Under the pieces are notes generated by a model. It was not told the origin of the DNA. It saw only the letters and a program-made list of their open reading frames with translations, and made no database searches. From Neodiprion pinetum (lineage: Eukaryota > Arthropoda > Insecta > Hymenoptera > Diprionidae): a stretch of DNA of 64,000 bases. Position numbers and translations under genes: made by a program. The stretch is taken from positions 38,161,077-38,225,076 of the forward strand of contig NC_060233.1 in assembly GCF_021155775.2 (NCBI RefSeq). Direction: 5' to 3'. Below are positions 40,754 to 54,400 of the stretch, piece by piece. Positions within the stretch are counted from its first letter, which is position 1. Each line of letters begins with the position of its first letter.

Positions 40754-41781
40754 TTCTTAAGGAACCTTGTTCTCTTAATTTTGTCAAAATTTCAATCAAT
40801 CGGTCCAGGAAAACCGCTGAACCGATCGATCTACCGATTTGGGGGAACTTTTGGGGTACATTAGGCTGTAAAATTTTCTTCTAACCTAAGCTTTCCCCCC
40901 AATATTGACGAAGATACAGTCAATTATCCAAAAAAAGGCAAAATGGCATTTTTTTGCTCTTTTTTCACGTTAACGCTACAGGTGGAAAAAAATTTTTTTT
41001 GACATCAACCTTGACAGATTTTTGTAGGAAATTTTCTGCAGAAAAAGAAACTGCCCTTCGGCTCGCTGTGCGACCAGTAGTTCCAGAGATATCAGCAGTT
41101 GAGTGAAAAAGGATGCTTTGGCATTCAAAATTCGATATCTCGAAAACAAATAGTCGTATCGAGGTTTAAAAAAAAGCATCTTGAAGCTGAATAAACAGGC
41201 TATGCGACCTATGCATTGGTTTAGCTCGGAAAAATTTTTCCATGCCCGTAGAGCGAAAGAAAAAACGTAAAAAATTTTGAAAATTTTTTCTCCGTGCTTT
41301 ATCCAAGGATTGCATGGCTAATGGTGCTTCGAAAAATTTGTAACCAAAAAATTCAAAAACTAGAGTCTTCAAGCTTCAAAAGCTTTGTTTTTTTATTTCT
41401 TGCACGACCATTTTTCACTGAAATACAGCCTGTTGAAAATCACCAAAAAATTTCGAAAATTTCGTTGTTCCCTTAATTTTTGCGAGAAGTGTACAAATAA
41501 AAGAAATGAAAATAACAAGAAAAAACTTTTTTTAAATTATGTTGAGAGTAAATTTTATTACTAACGTTAATTTAAAAAGTAATCATCACACACATTTTAT
41601 TTACTTGAAAAAAAAAAATTACTTTTTTTAGGGGTACCCCATTTTGCCCGCAAGAATAAAAAATTTTGTCTTACTGGAAATTGAAAATTGACATTATTTA
41701 CGTTGTTTGCAACTGAAAAAAAGAAAATTTAACACACTTACGTTCACAAAATTTTAGTATTTCCTTAAGTACCCCGTTTTG

Positions 41782-41802
41782 CCCCCCCCCCCCCCCCCCC
41801 CC
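41782..41802. repeat. C homopolymer at the right terminus of the fold-back element
   Basis: An uninterrupted C run of about 21 nt. The left terminus has a shorter, interrupted G run, so the homopolymer has probably expanded. Confidence 0.9.
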
Positions 41803-42742
41803 TTCCCCTATATAATGCGAATAATCAATTCATCCTCGAGAGTGAAAATGGCAGGGCAGGGATTATTTTTCTCCTGTGAGCTTATTCAGGTTTCTATACA
41901 GCGGTATAACGCCGTGTAAGGGATTAATCCACCCCCGCGGTACTTGCCATCGGATGTTACAGACTGGCGCACAATACAGAAATGCTACCGGGTCAACCAC
42001 GTGGAACAACGTGATACCTCGACTTCATCGTCCGCTACACTGTCATTAATCAATTGGTAATATACAAATATAACGGGGCTTCGAGGAGGCATGTATTTAA
42101 AAATTTCAACAAACGGTCTAACATCGTACAAGGGAAGAGAAAAACAGCGAGTTATTGACCTGATATTCAATTTCCCATATACATATGTACAGGAACGTGT
42201 ATCTGTATGAGAGAAAGTGAGAAATAGAGAAAGAGGGAAAGAGGAAGATTTGAATTCGCTATAAATCAGAGTGAATTGCTCGAATTTTACCGTCGTCGGA
42301 ATTTATACCGGTTGAATCTGAATCCGCCACTTTTTCACACATCAGGAAACCCGGGGAGAACATTTCGTCGTGTGTTTTTTTTGACGACGAGCGAGTTTGT
42401 CACGAGCATTTTTATTCCTGTATGTAACAGATCGTCGCGGTATTGAAACCGCTGTGCGATATCTCAGAGCCCGAGGCGATATTGAAAAGGGGTAGATAAT
42501 AATCATCCCGAGCCGTTTCTTCCTACACCCTTACAGTACTACATTATATTTATCTCGATGCAGTCACTCTCTCTCTCTCCCGGCGACCATTGCACTTTTG
42601 GCCTCAGGCTGAGCGAGTCATGCTATTTCCAGGAATTTGCTGGACAGGAATAGAACGTTGTCTGTCCAAGAATAACTGACCAATACTACGCAGAACTGCC
42701 TCCCTATCTCGGCGGATGATCCGCTTCGTGTTAGATTTGTCG

Positions 42743-42760
42743 GAGAGAGAGAGAGAGAGA
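42743..42760. repeat. (GA)n microsatellite
   Basis: About nine GA copies. An inverted-sense (CT)n tract lies 170 bp away at 42566-42579. Confidence 0.88.
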
Positions 42761-45094
42761 AAGAGTGCATCGCGCACCATGAATTAACAACGAAACTCGA
42801 TATTATGTCACTCCCGGAATCAACTCGTGAGATATCGAATTACCATCTCACCGAGTGCGTTATTCCATTCGGTGTCAAGACGACAAAACGCTGACCCCGA
42901 ATAATCCGCGGAAGTCTGCTTGCGACGGTAATGCAACGTCCAATACCGACGGAAACCGCAAATCCAAGAGAGTCGAGCGAGGTCGACGACGAAATTGGCG
43001 TGTCTGTCTTTCGTCTCTCTCATGGCTGCACCGCAGCCTACGTCGTGTATAATTTGAGTAATTATTCCGATGCATGTGTTTACAGAAGCCAGAAGGCGGA
43101 GTTGAAAAATTGAAGAGGCACGGGAATTGGTAAATTCCTCGATATTCCTCAATAATTTGATCAACAACAAAAATGGATGGATCTTTTGACTGTGAAAAGA
43201 TCGAATTTTCATTTCACTGTATAAGCCTGAATTACGTACGTTACTTTTCTATTTTCTTCGCACTTTTCTCCCAGAACCAGCTGGTTTTTGTTTTCACTGT
43301 ATAACATATCCGTTTAACATTAACAAGGGTTTCGATGTACTCGAATTTCGACGAATAAATTTTTCGCCGCGAAAAATCTTTTGTTAAATGACATCGCGTT
43401 TGCTTAAAAATTTGCCAAAAATTATTTCGAAACGAGTTTCGTTGTACGTAACGAAGCAAGCGTGACTCGCATTGTTTTCCCCGATCCGTGAGATCCGTGA
43501 ATATATGTGTTACATACAGGCGTATCGTTTTGTTTAGCGACGAGATTGAATTGTGGGTTTGTAATATAATATATGCCATTTTTTCACCGTTGTAGCTTGA
43601 CTAGCTAGACGTTCGCTTATCTTTGTCGGGGTAAGATCGACTTCGACGTGAAAGACACTGACCAGAATCACATGCACAGCGTCAAAGCGGCGCCACGCGT
43701 TTCTGAGACGCTTTTAGAGGCTGAGAAAATATTGGAGCTCGCTGTGTTGCAACCCGTTGAAAATGGGTCTTTTCCGAATCTCTTAGTTTTCTGGAAGCGT
43801 GACCGACGTTTCAAAAGGCAAACGTTAATAAATTTAGGCCGGTATTTGATGGGTTCAAGACTTACTGCCTTTCGATCCCGATACCATGAGGAGGTGTTGG
43901 TAAATCACTCTTCTGCACTGGTCGTCGATGACACTGACAATAAGTGTATCAAGCTTATTTAACCGCTATTTATAGCGCCGCGAAGATGCTCGTCGTAAAA
44001 AACATACGAGAAGAGTGACGGACGCGGCCTGTTCGTGGATCTTGGCAAAACAGCTCTTTATGTTGGAAAACGTGATATAATGGCGAAGCGTGGCAGCGTG
44101 ATTAATCATCATTCTCACGCTTTCGTTACGCCTCCCGTTTCCGTGACTCGTCGTTAATCTAATCGAAGCATGATACGAATTCCAAAAATCAAGATAAGAC
44201 CCTTGGAATCTTGGACGGTGAAACGGTTATCGACAAATTTCGGCAATCGATCACGAACAAGGCTTTAGTTGCCAGTTGAGTGAGTTCTGAAAAAAAAACG
44301 AAAAGAAAAAAATGCTAACAATGATGTAGTTCTGGCGGAAGAAATGGGTAAACTAATTACGCGGCGTACTGGCGGAATACGGAATGTACTCGTTAACTTC
44401 CCGCAAACTTGTTCAAACTGTGAAGTAGAAGCCGTTAATATAACGTAGCGCAGAAATTTGCATCGACAACTGAAACAGGCAGATTTCAAACTCGGCCATA
44501 TACATAGGTAGGGTATATAGTATATATACAGAGGAAATTGAGATTTTCGGTTCATGGGATTAATTACGAGCATATTTTTCATGCGCGTTAGCCAATACGC
44601 ACGAAATTATTTATCTCAACATTTGTCGGTTCAGCTTAAAGTAACGGTGAACTGAATAAACACACCTTCGTTACTGTAACACAAGAATAATTCAAAGAAA
44701 GCGTAAATTCGAGAGAAGAGATTACCAATGAAAACAGCTTACGTACCTCGAGGAGTTTTAATTACAATTTTGCAGAGGAGTGATCATACGGCCAAGCGAT
44801 GATCCCTCTAATTAAACTAATTACAAATGGAATGTTATAGTTCTTTAATTAAGCGCAGCCCATTTGTGAAGTGGAATTTTTTCAAGAGTTCAGTTCATAT
44901 AGAGGTTGATTTTTGGCACAAGATTTTCGACCTTCTTGATATCGCTTCAAGAGGAAAAAAAATCAACCCGCTTGAGAGAGCGGAGGAATTGCTACGGTAC
45001 GACTGCGTTATTTTCATTTCTTTGATCGGTCCCGTTTGCTCGAGTTTAACCTCGTTTAAATGAACTTACTGCGAAGCAGCAAAAAAGGTTTAAA

Positions 45095-45112
45095 AGAGAG
45101 AGAGAGAGAGAG
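45095..45112. repeat. (GA)n microsatellite followed by A-rich tract
   Basis: About nine GA copies followed by A-rich sequence to about 45180. Confidence 0.88.
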
Positions 45113-48100
45113 AAAAAAAGAAGAAACATTTCAAGAGAAAAAAAAAAAAATTAAAACAAAAACAGAATGAAATAAAATAATATGCGAACGAACCACGAGT
45201 TGAAACGAAGACTTACACCGTATACCGACATAAAAACACGGTCAACGAGCTTCGCGTTTCACATAAGGTAATAAATTGCAACAACATTTGCTCTGTAGAA
45301 GTGATTTCTGTGTAAAAACGATCCTCCTTCGTTCAAAAACATAAACGAGAGAAATGAAAATACTCGCGAGAGAAATTTTAGCACCTGGAGCATCTTTCGA
45401 AAGACTGATTTCAACATTACTTGAAAGCTTTAAACGTTGCAAAGTTTTTCTCTGATACTTGATCATAGATTCTTAACATAATCAAAAATTCTCGCGCGCG
45501 AATTTAAATAATTTCGTAAAAGTGTAGGATAAAAACGAAAAACCAGTACAATAATCCGAATAAATTGGAAAGTATACACCTGCGTAATACAAATCGTATA
45601 CCCTCTTCGTAACTTGATTCAGAAATTTGACACAACTTCTTTGATGGGCAATTATACCGTACAAAGATGATTCTCGAGTAACTCAGGGAAAATTATACGT
45701 CTAATTTCCGAGCAATAATCGCTTGATTCACAGCATAACTCACACAATTAGCGGACTCTGCTGCTGGTATATAATCTACGGAGTAAAATGTAATGCAAAT
45801 TTTTTTTCCGCCATAAACCGAGCTGCCGCAGCGCAGCACCAGCAACATCATCCATGCATCGAGTGACACAGATATGAATAGATGGACAAAGGGCGACACA
45901 GACTCGGGGGTTTTGACTCGGAACCGAACAGAGTCGACGAATATCGATTATAAGAGCGTTCAGCCTGCGGCAAGGGATGCTCGTCTCATCGAAATTGGGG
46001 CCCGTTAGCCACCCCGGGTGCTCGGGCAACCTACTGACACTGATACCGTCAGAGTTTATCCGTAGATCCGGACGGTGGTGATGGGATTGTTTTCGAGTGA
46101 ATTTCGAAGGCCTTTCGGAATAGGAGATAAAATCAACGGCCCAAACCGCAGCCCTTAGCGTACAATTTCTATCCAAGAATCGTTTTTCGGGTAGCCGGAA
46201 ACCCGATGGATCTAACAGCAGGTGCCCCTTTCCATTTGCAAATCCAGGATGCTACAAATTCTGGAGGTTTTCTTCCCCGCCGGATTACCGGCTCCGTTTT
46301 TCCCCCGGTTCCGTAGATCCGCGATATTTGAGGGTGAACAAAATTCCGCTCCGGTATTAAACAGCTATAGCTCGGTTGAATATTTACTCATCCCCGAAGT
46401 GTGTTTGCCGGAGTAATTCATCCGTGCAAATGAATGTTCATTTATTTTTAGCAGAAAATAAAACGACGGTTGTGTAAGGAAGGAAAAGTGATCTTGTCAA
46501 CCGTGACGAAAGTTACGTTTCACTTTACGTGACGGGAATTTCACCCCCGATTTTACTCGGAGTTGGTGGTCGTACGTGCGCTTCGGGAAGGGTTGCCAAT
46601 TTTCTTGGCTGCGTGATAATGGGGCGCGGAATTTAACGGAGCTGCGGATCGGCGGAATGTTATTGGGACCAGAACTGACAGCTGTGAGCTGACCATCTTG
46701 GAAGCATGCTAATTCAGGGGGAAGAAGTTGCGGGATGCTGTTACCAAATTTGTTGCCTTTAATGTATGTTCACATGTGTACGAGCAGCCGGAGCGGATAA
46801 CGGTTACTCGCGATATTGTGTTTCGTTTGGAAACAATATTTTTATCCACCTCCAACCGAGAGACTCATTTTGCAAAGCGGAATAAAAGAAAAATACCCTT
46901 GCCAAATCGCTCTCGAAATTCTAAGTCTTCCCACTTAAATTACACGCGAGTGAAGATGTCTCCGTTTTTAATTGCTACCACTCGGTCATATTTAATGACA
47001 CGTACTTGATCCTGGAGGTATTTTGTGGAAAGTTAAATTTCTCAAGAGATTGTCACTTGAATTTTGCTCATTAAGTCGATTATATATACATATATATGTA
47101 ACTTTTGCTCAAGATGTTGAAAGATAAATTTTCACACAAAATTCACTTGCGAGGCTTACAACTTTTAAATTGTTTGAGCTACGGGATTCACCAATTTTAA
47201 TTCTTGACAAAATTCCTTCGAGATCAAGTTTATATCAAATGCGACTGAGCAGTAATAAAAAAAAAAGAAAAAGTAAATAAAATGACATCTTCATACGATT
47301 TAAATGAAAAAGAATCAAATTCCGAGAGCAACCTTTCAATATTAAATGTCAAAGATACTCTTCCGCGAGCATTGTTTTGTTACGTTGTACGTACATGTTT
47401 CTAAGGGTATAAATAAAATGAATTGATGTTTATAAATTTAATTTCCAGACTGATCACCCCAATTTGTCTACTTTGTCACATTTCCCATCTACCCGTATCC
47501 TATAACAGAGAATTTTGCCCCTCTGCAGCAATGTGTTACATCCAAGCGCTGCTGCAAGGTCTCCGATCCCAATTGATTGTCGTACCGTACGTAACGAGAG
47601 TAGGACACGGACACATCCGGGGTCTAGGCATTAAGGTGCGAGGGTTGCGAACGGTTATACAAATGGACCATTAGACACGTTTGCGATGCTAAAAGGACTT
47701 TGTACATGACTGGCCGGACCGTACGTGCGGAAAGTTTCGAAAATCCCATTACAAGGAGTAATCGAATACGACACAGCTGCCCCTTTCACCCGCTATTAGA
47801 CTATGCCGCGTAAGCTCAAAGCTCCGGAATACGTTATACAGCGTAGCAGCCTGGACGGTGATTCGTACGTCTATTTGAACGGCTATCCGTACTTCCGAAT
47901 GTGGAATCGATGATCAGGGACCGAAACAACTCTCGCGTACGTTCAATTGTAAAATCGTGAAAGCTTGACTGTAGCTAGTTCCGAAAGCTCTGAACGGTTT
48001 TTCTTTCCTCGATCGACTGAATGTTACACGAGTAGATATGCAAATTGACTTGGAAACCGGGTTCCGAGTCTGCCGCTTCTGCAGGATAATACCCGGCTGA

Positions 48101-51100
48101 TATTCCATGCCTCTAATTTTGAAACGGAATGCGGATGTTCGCCGAAGCGTTCAGAATCTGAGCACAATTGGATGAATTTTAAAATCACGGCACACCTCCC
48201 TGCACCTCAAAGGCCGCTGAGGTGCCATGGATTATTTTCCATTTTTCATTTTCCACTTTCCAGTTTTCCCAACTTAGTCACGATCACTATCTGTGAATTG
48301 TTCGTGACGTGTATTTCGTACTGAAAGGTAAAAAAAAATAGGAAGATGATCGCCGTGAATTTTTTATTAACTGTGATACGTAAGCCCGCTTAAGAAGTGT
48401 TAACATCAGTGGTTAACGTTGAATTTTCTTGTAAACAAAAACACCTCGGAAGTATGAGTGAAATTTTTCGACCAGAGGCTAGTCGGCTATATAGGAGGTT
48501 TATCTCCCATCTTATCATTTACTAAGAAAGCGTACGTCGATGGAGAAGTAAAGCGATTCACGGAACAAAAGTTCGCTGGAGCAGCAAATCGTATTATTAA
48601 TGTAGTCACAACAAGAAAATTTGTTGCTCGACTACATATATGCTTGCGGATCCAGCTTATTGTTTTTTTCCATGTAGGAAAAAATGCTTCAACGGTGAAA
48701 GAACGGAATGATGATGTACTCTGGCGTTTTCTTGCCACTCCCTTACTTTCCACATCCTCTCTGCCGGCTTTGAAAGGTTCTTTATCTGTCAGGGCTAGAC
48801 TACCGACACCCACGGACATTTAGAGCCGACGAGATTCGGAGCTTTGATCCTTGAGCTCAATAAAATGAATCTTATTTTATTGTGCGCCCACTCCCTGGTC
48901 CCCGAGATCACGCCTGCATAATCTCCCGATTTTTCAAAGTCACATTGGCGTGACCTGAAGCCAGTAGACGGTTCCAAACAAAATAAGATTGAATATTTTC
49001 ACAGTTCAGCAGTTTCCTATCTGATCCGAACAAAATCCAAGACGAATTTCAATGTAATTTGAACAAGAGTTGAATAAAATTGAAAATCCTTTTGTTATTT
49101 TCAGATCGGTCAAGTATGCATAAAAATAAATCGTACTAAGAACGAAATCCAGAGTGTCCTATAGCTTTGATATTTTCAAAGTGGAATTGGCAGAAGTAGA
49201 GAAACGAAGAGCCTTTGGTTAGTCCGAAAACTCACGACAGGCATGCACGTGAGTCTCTGTATGCCGACCACGAGCTTCTGCTCTCCGTTTGACGTGGATG
49301 AAAAGTAAAGCAAAGCAAAGTGATTACAAACCGTGAAAACGCAAAGGCTCGAGGGGTTGGTTTTTAGGTACAGGGCGTACTGATGATGTAGGAATACGGC
49401 GCTTTTCCGCCGCTCTAAAATATTCCTCTCATTTATTGTTTGTTGTATAAATCTAACCGGCTCGGCGTGTACCGCAAAAAAGCAGCATGTAAAAATAACA
49501 TGTGTATGCTGACATGAGATGTGAGCTCATTTACATTCGAGCTTCGTCATGATTCGCGCGGTCACAGAGAGAGTGCATTTTCCTTTGCGAAATCCGTCTC
49601 GAGTTCATCCCGTTAACCCACGAGTCGTTTCAAGAAGGTTGAAAAGTTTCATTTCCTCCATTTCTCCGAAGTGGAAAAACTTTTCCACGTTATTTCTCAA
49701 CGAAAAATCTAAAAGCGACTCTTGGAAGTATCTTCGTACGGTGTATACAATATTATATATATATACATATTGGATATCAGCTACAGCACCGCTTTTATCG
49801 TCCTGAGAACCCCGCTACATGAGTCATCTCCTCGTCGATGGTATCAACGTTCGTTTGAATTAGCAACGATATACCAATATACTCAAGGCTTTGGAAGTTC
49901 GGTAGGCGGGTACACCGTCGTCTTAGCATCGCAACGAGACCCAGATTCAATTTAATAAATTAATGCAATATATAGATATAATGTAGAACAATGCAATGGG
50001 TGCGCATTACACCTTAATCGGATTTTGCGGGTACGTGGATAACCGCGAACGACGATCAAGGGATTCGTAACGGCAGCCATTTTGGAGGGAATGATCCGAA
50101 GCATCGCGAATCTGCCCGCGGATTTTCATTCCCCTTTTCCCAATGACAGGTGTAATTTTTTTCTCCTCTTTTTAAACCTCTCTTATTCCGCTTGGAAATC
50201 GATAAAGAAAACCGTACTCCGCGAGTCACAATGAAAAAATCTTGCTTTGTTTAATCGTCGAATGGAATCCGGGATGTGATGCACTTGTTTCTGTCCCACG
50301 CAATGCGAGAGCAACAGCTTCACTTGGCAAAAAGAGGAAACTGAAAACACTAAACTACCTCGGATTAAGCTTGACTTGTAGAATCCGGAGAAAAGATACC
50401 GATAACACGGCATCTGTACACCTTAATATATTTCGTGACGACATTTGCAGGCTAATTTAACTGCCAAGCGCACATCCGTTGCGGGGTACCGCGATAAAAT
50501 GTGCTATACGATGCGATGTGAAAAAGACTTGTGTTTAGCTTATACCCTAAGGTGGCTTATCTACCATCGTCAAGCAGGTTGGGGGAGGATGGATGTTAAC
50601 AGGGATACAGCCGGAAATACACCCTCACCTTTGCAAGATTATTTACTTTTTTAAATACAGTTTAACAAATAGACAAGGAGCAGGATTTAAGGGAAAAAAG
50701 TTCAACTCTCAGGCTACTTCGTGGAATAAATACCTACTGAAGAAAAACAACCCATCTCCTCAGCGGATTAAAAAATTAAATGGCTGCTAAGATAGACAGA
50801 ACAATCAAGGTGGAAATAAATAAAGCGGAACTCTCGATTTTTTACATTGCAAATGTCGCAAGTATGGCAGGCATAAGTTGATGGTAATTTTACAGTCTAG
50901 ATTTCGGTATATCATCGTTTGTGTATTTTTGTTTGTTTGGTGTAGCAAATGGATAGCTTTTTCGACAGGAAAATTCCGCGACGATCTTTCTCGTGCGAAA
51001 ACTCTTTGAATGTATTTTTCGGGTTTCAAGAGATGCAAAAGTTGATTTCTTTCCAAGACTAATGGAATTGGCTTCGTTTCCGGGAGCTTTAGAAATTGGA

Positions 51101-51152
51101 TGATGAATCTTCACTGAAACTGGACAACGAGCGATATCCATGACTTATGTTA

Positions 51153-51232
51153 TTAGGTGTTGGAATTAATTCGTAACATCTCACACATCTGTTGACTTGA
51201 AAAAAACGCTACTAATTAATTCCAGCACCTAA
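51153..51232. mobile_element. 80-bp mariner-like hairpin MITE
   Basis: TTAGGTGTTGGAATTAATT at the left end is mirrored by AATTAATTCCAGCACCTAA at the right end, one mismatch in 19, with TA immediately outside both ends (51151-51152 and 51233-51234). TTAGGT termini with TA target duplication are typical of mariner-type elements. With only about 40 nt between the arms it is a minimal, non-coding relic that would fold into a single hairpin if transcribed. Confidence 0.85.
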
Positions 51233-51459
51233 TACAACGACGAAAGATTGAAACTATGTACCCATTGAACTCTCCCCCAGATCAAACCAACTCTCCCATT
51301 TTCCGGAGAAAGGATTTCGTTCGATTTCTCAAGTTTGCACCTTTCCCTGTATCAATTCAAGTCTGAAGTGGTCTCAATTAATTGACGAGTTTCTCGGTAT
51401 GAGATGGACTCGGAGTGCTTCCTCTAACCAAGCACTCTCAAAAGCTCCTAGGATGCCCC

Positions 51460-51465
<6 letters not shown>

Positions 51466-51493
<28 letters not shown>
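51466..51493. repeat. (GT)n microsatellite
   Basis: Fourteen uninterrupted GT copies. Confidence 0.95.
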
Positions 51494-54400
51494 TTACCAA
51501 GAGCGAATAGCACCAAGTAGAAGAACAATAGAAGAACGCACGGGATAAATTTCTCTGAGATAAAATCACCGAGATAAATCGCAACTCCTTTTCTTGTAGG
51601 GACAACCGGGGGATGAGAGCGGAAAGGTCGGATCTGAAATAACTCTAATGTCGGTGGAGTGCAGCTGCCACTGGGATTGCCGTAATGACTTTTTATCTAA
51701 ACTGGTTGCAATATAAATGGAAAGGAAGAAGGAGGAGCGCAGAAGAGTTCCGATGAAAGTCGATAACGGCGAATATTTTAACATTCGAGGGTATTTCCCA
51801 TCTGCAGTTTGAATAGCGGACCGTAAAATTATGCGCGTAACACAAATTTCAATATGCCAGCGAACTTTCTTCACTTCGGCAAATGCGATCATCGATTCTC
51901 CCGCTTGTTTGCTAATCATACGAATCGCTAGAATTCCGGCCTTCCAGCTTCATAATTTCCCGAGGATGATCAAACACGCGATTATTAGTATGTAATTGAT
52001 TTCAGTGTTGTTTGTTATTCGACTTCGTTGGATGCGATTTACCGCAAATTAATTTGCATTATCGCCAACAGCTTGCGCTTAATTAAATTGTATTCAAAAG
52101 CATAAGTTCACTTTATGGTATACAAAGTCTGAATATAATTCATCATCATTAATTACAGCGACGCAACCTTTTCGAATTATGTAAGATATTGGGAAATTGG
52201 AAATTTTCAAGACTCATGGTTTTCATGCATGGTTGCCGAGTTTTTGATTGGTACAGAAATTTGTAGGTACATTCTGTCGTTGCTTTTAATTGCATAATAA
52301 TCGTGATATGTGTTGTATTTTACATACCGAAGAGCGGCGAACCAATTACTGTGATAAATGAAATTTCATAATACGTAGTCAAGAGTTTTGCGAAAGCCAG
52401 AAACTCGTTTTCCTTCTCCTCGAGCATTACAATGAGAGCGGGGGGTTCCTTACAGCGGTTTTAATTGTTTTCCGGCGCCACAGCTCTGATGTCGGGGTAC
52501 TTTTCAGTTGTCCGTGCATCGCGTTGAAGCCTCCGTAAATCGAAAGATAACCGAGTCTTCCCAAGCTGAAATTCAACCCCGTATAGAGGAAGTTGCGGAA
52601 AAGCGATAAGAGCGGCACTCGGCTGCACGCGGGTCGAATGCCGCAGCAACGATTTGCAATATTCTTCCGGGTTCGTTAAATCGGCTCCACGACGCTTGCG
52701 ATTCTTATCGGTGGCGTTGCCCCGGTTTGACCCGATACCGGTGCCCCAGTCACGATCAGCTACGCCTGCAGAAGCCGGGGAAAACTGTGCCGCAATGCTG
52801 CGACGTGTCGTGCCGTGTCGTGTCGTGACTTGCGCCTGTACACTTTCATAGAATCCGTGCATAGATGCATTCCACACCTACGTAGACGCCGTCAGGTAAT
52901 GTCGACGCGTGGACTCTCGCCCCGGAAGGTTCGAGACTCGCGGGGGTGGACGACTTATCGACCTGCAAAAGTTGTAGCGGGTGGATTGCAGCCCCGACCC
53001 GACGCGACTCCTCGGCCTGGTACGCAGCTCTCTTAGTAGTAGACATCGCTTTTTAATGAGACTCCATTCACCTTCTGTCATCCTTCTTATTCTCATTTCT
53101 ACAATGCTGCTTCGTCTTGTTCCAATTCTCTCCGCCCCTCCTCCTCTCTGCCCCCCTCTTTCGCCAAACCCGCGAGAAGGAGGAGAAGGAGGAGGGGGAG
53201 GAGGATCGATTCACGCATATTTCGGTGGCCAAACTTTCCACAAGGTACATACCTCGACCCTCGAGACTCCACAGAGTCAATTGATTCCATCGATAGCGAA
53301 TTCTCGTTGAATGATCCTTGCGTGACTCGATTTTTGGAGTTGAACGTACGGTATGCGACGATTGGGACGAACTTTTTTTTTTTTTTGCCCAAATTTCAAT
53401 CGCGATGCTCGTGCTTTCTTAATTTAGGGGTCGTTTGGTCGGTCCGGGAACTCTGCGATGCCGAGCAACCTCCGGGGCATGAGATAATACGTAAGGCGTA
53501 AGCCCGCGGGGAATTCGGAATGTCAACCACATGTTCTCAAATTTCAGGAATATTTGATCGCGCGTGAGGATTGCACGAATGCATAATTATAATAACGTCG
53601 GGCTCGAGGCACGGGAACTGGAAACCATGATGAAACAAATTATCGAACTTCGTAACGGGGGCATTTTCACCTAAGGCAATGATAGTCACCCATGCGGGAG
53701 ATGAGATTGCTCTATTCTAGCTGGGACGCGTTAATTTTCGTTCACGAATCCACAGGCATCGATGAGACTTTTTCGTCAATTGTTTGGTCCACGTGAATTT
53801 GGGTTTACTCGTCATTCGCTGGGTTTCTAAGATCCAGAGTCAAAATTGAGGGCAGAACTTGTGTGGTTTTTGGAAGGATTTTCCAAGCACGTTAATCGGA
53901 AAACGATTAGATATTTATGCATAAAGAGGGTGTGGTATAATTTGCATGAAAACCGGGAGATAGAAGAGACCGCGAGATCTTTTCAAACGGGCATTATTTC
54001 ATTATTTCTAGATTTGTTTACCGAAATTTGCGTAAACCGAAGTGATTGATGCGCGGAGTGCGTGAGACTGAACCGTCAATCATTTTTATGTCTAACATAA
54101 ACCAAAGCCCGAAGAAAGAATATTCACATTTTTACTTTATTCTTCGGTGCAGATCAACCCGTGCTCGTAGTAATATGGGTAACCTGAATAACCACTGATC
54201 GGTAATCAAGATTATGCGCCTGGTCGGGGTAAAAAGTTTTCCAAGTATAAATCAAGCGCGTATTATGAGAACATAATTCGACGATTCCTAGGTACAACAT
54301 ACGTATAATATAAGTATCCAGTTGAACATTTTTCCGAAGAATCCGAGGAGAGGAATTTTCCTTCACAACTCTGGAAAGAATTTTTTCATATAGTCATAAA

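Larger units (their letters stand above)
39651..41810. mobile_element. 2.16-kb long-palindrome (fold-back) element flanked by TA
   Basis: Ends read TA then GGGGAAGG, a G run and CAAAACGGGGTA on the left, and the exact mirror with a C run, then CCTTCCCC and TA, on the right (41801-41810). A GGGGTACCCC palindrome recurs near both ends (39698-39707 and 41631-41640). The main arms, about 39834-40748 and 40763-41494, are nearly identical inverted copies with a 14-nt loop. The left arm is longer because of an internal tandem duplication. Matching 67-residue and 60-residue open frames appear mirrored in both arms; this follows from the inversion and they resemble no transposase. It starts 7 bp after the TTAA palindrome ends. 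Confidence 0.88.
41811..51150. other. Non-coding intergenic-type DNA
   Basis: No recognised exon or RNA gene. It contains (CT)n at 42566-42579, (GA)n at 42743-42760 and 45095-45112, an 8-bp-stem hairpin at 48202-48225 (GCACCTCA/TGAGGTGC) and a 9-bp-stem hairpin at 48858-48882 (CAATAAAAT/ATTTTATTG). Open frames up to 142 residues (minus, 45748-46176) show no known motif. Confidence 0.5.
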
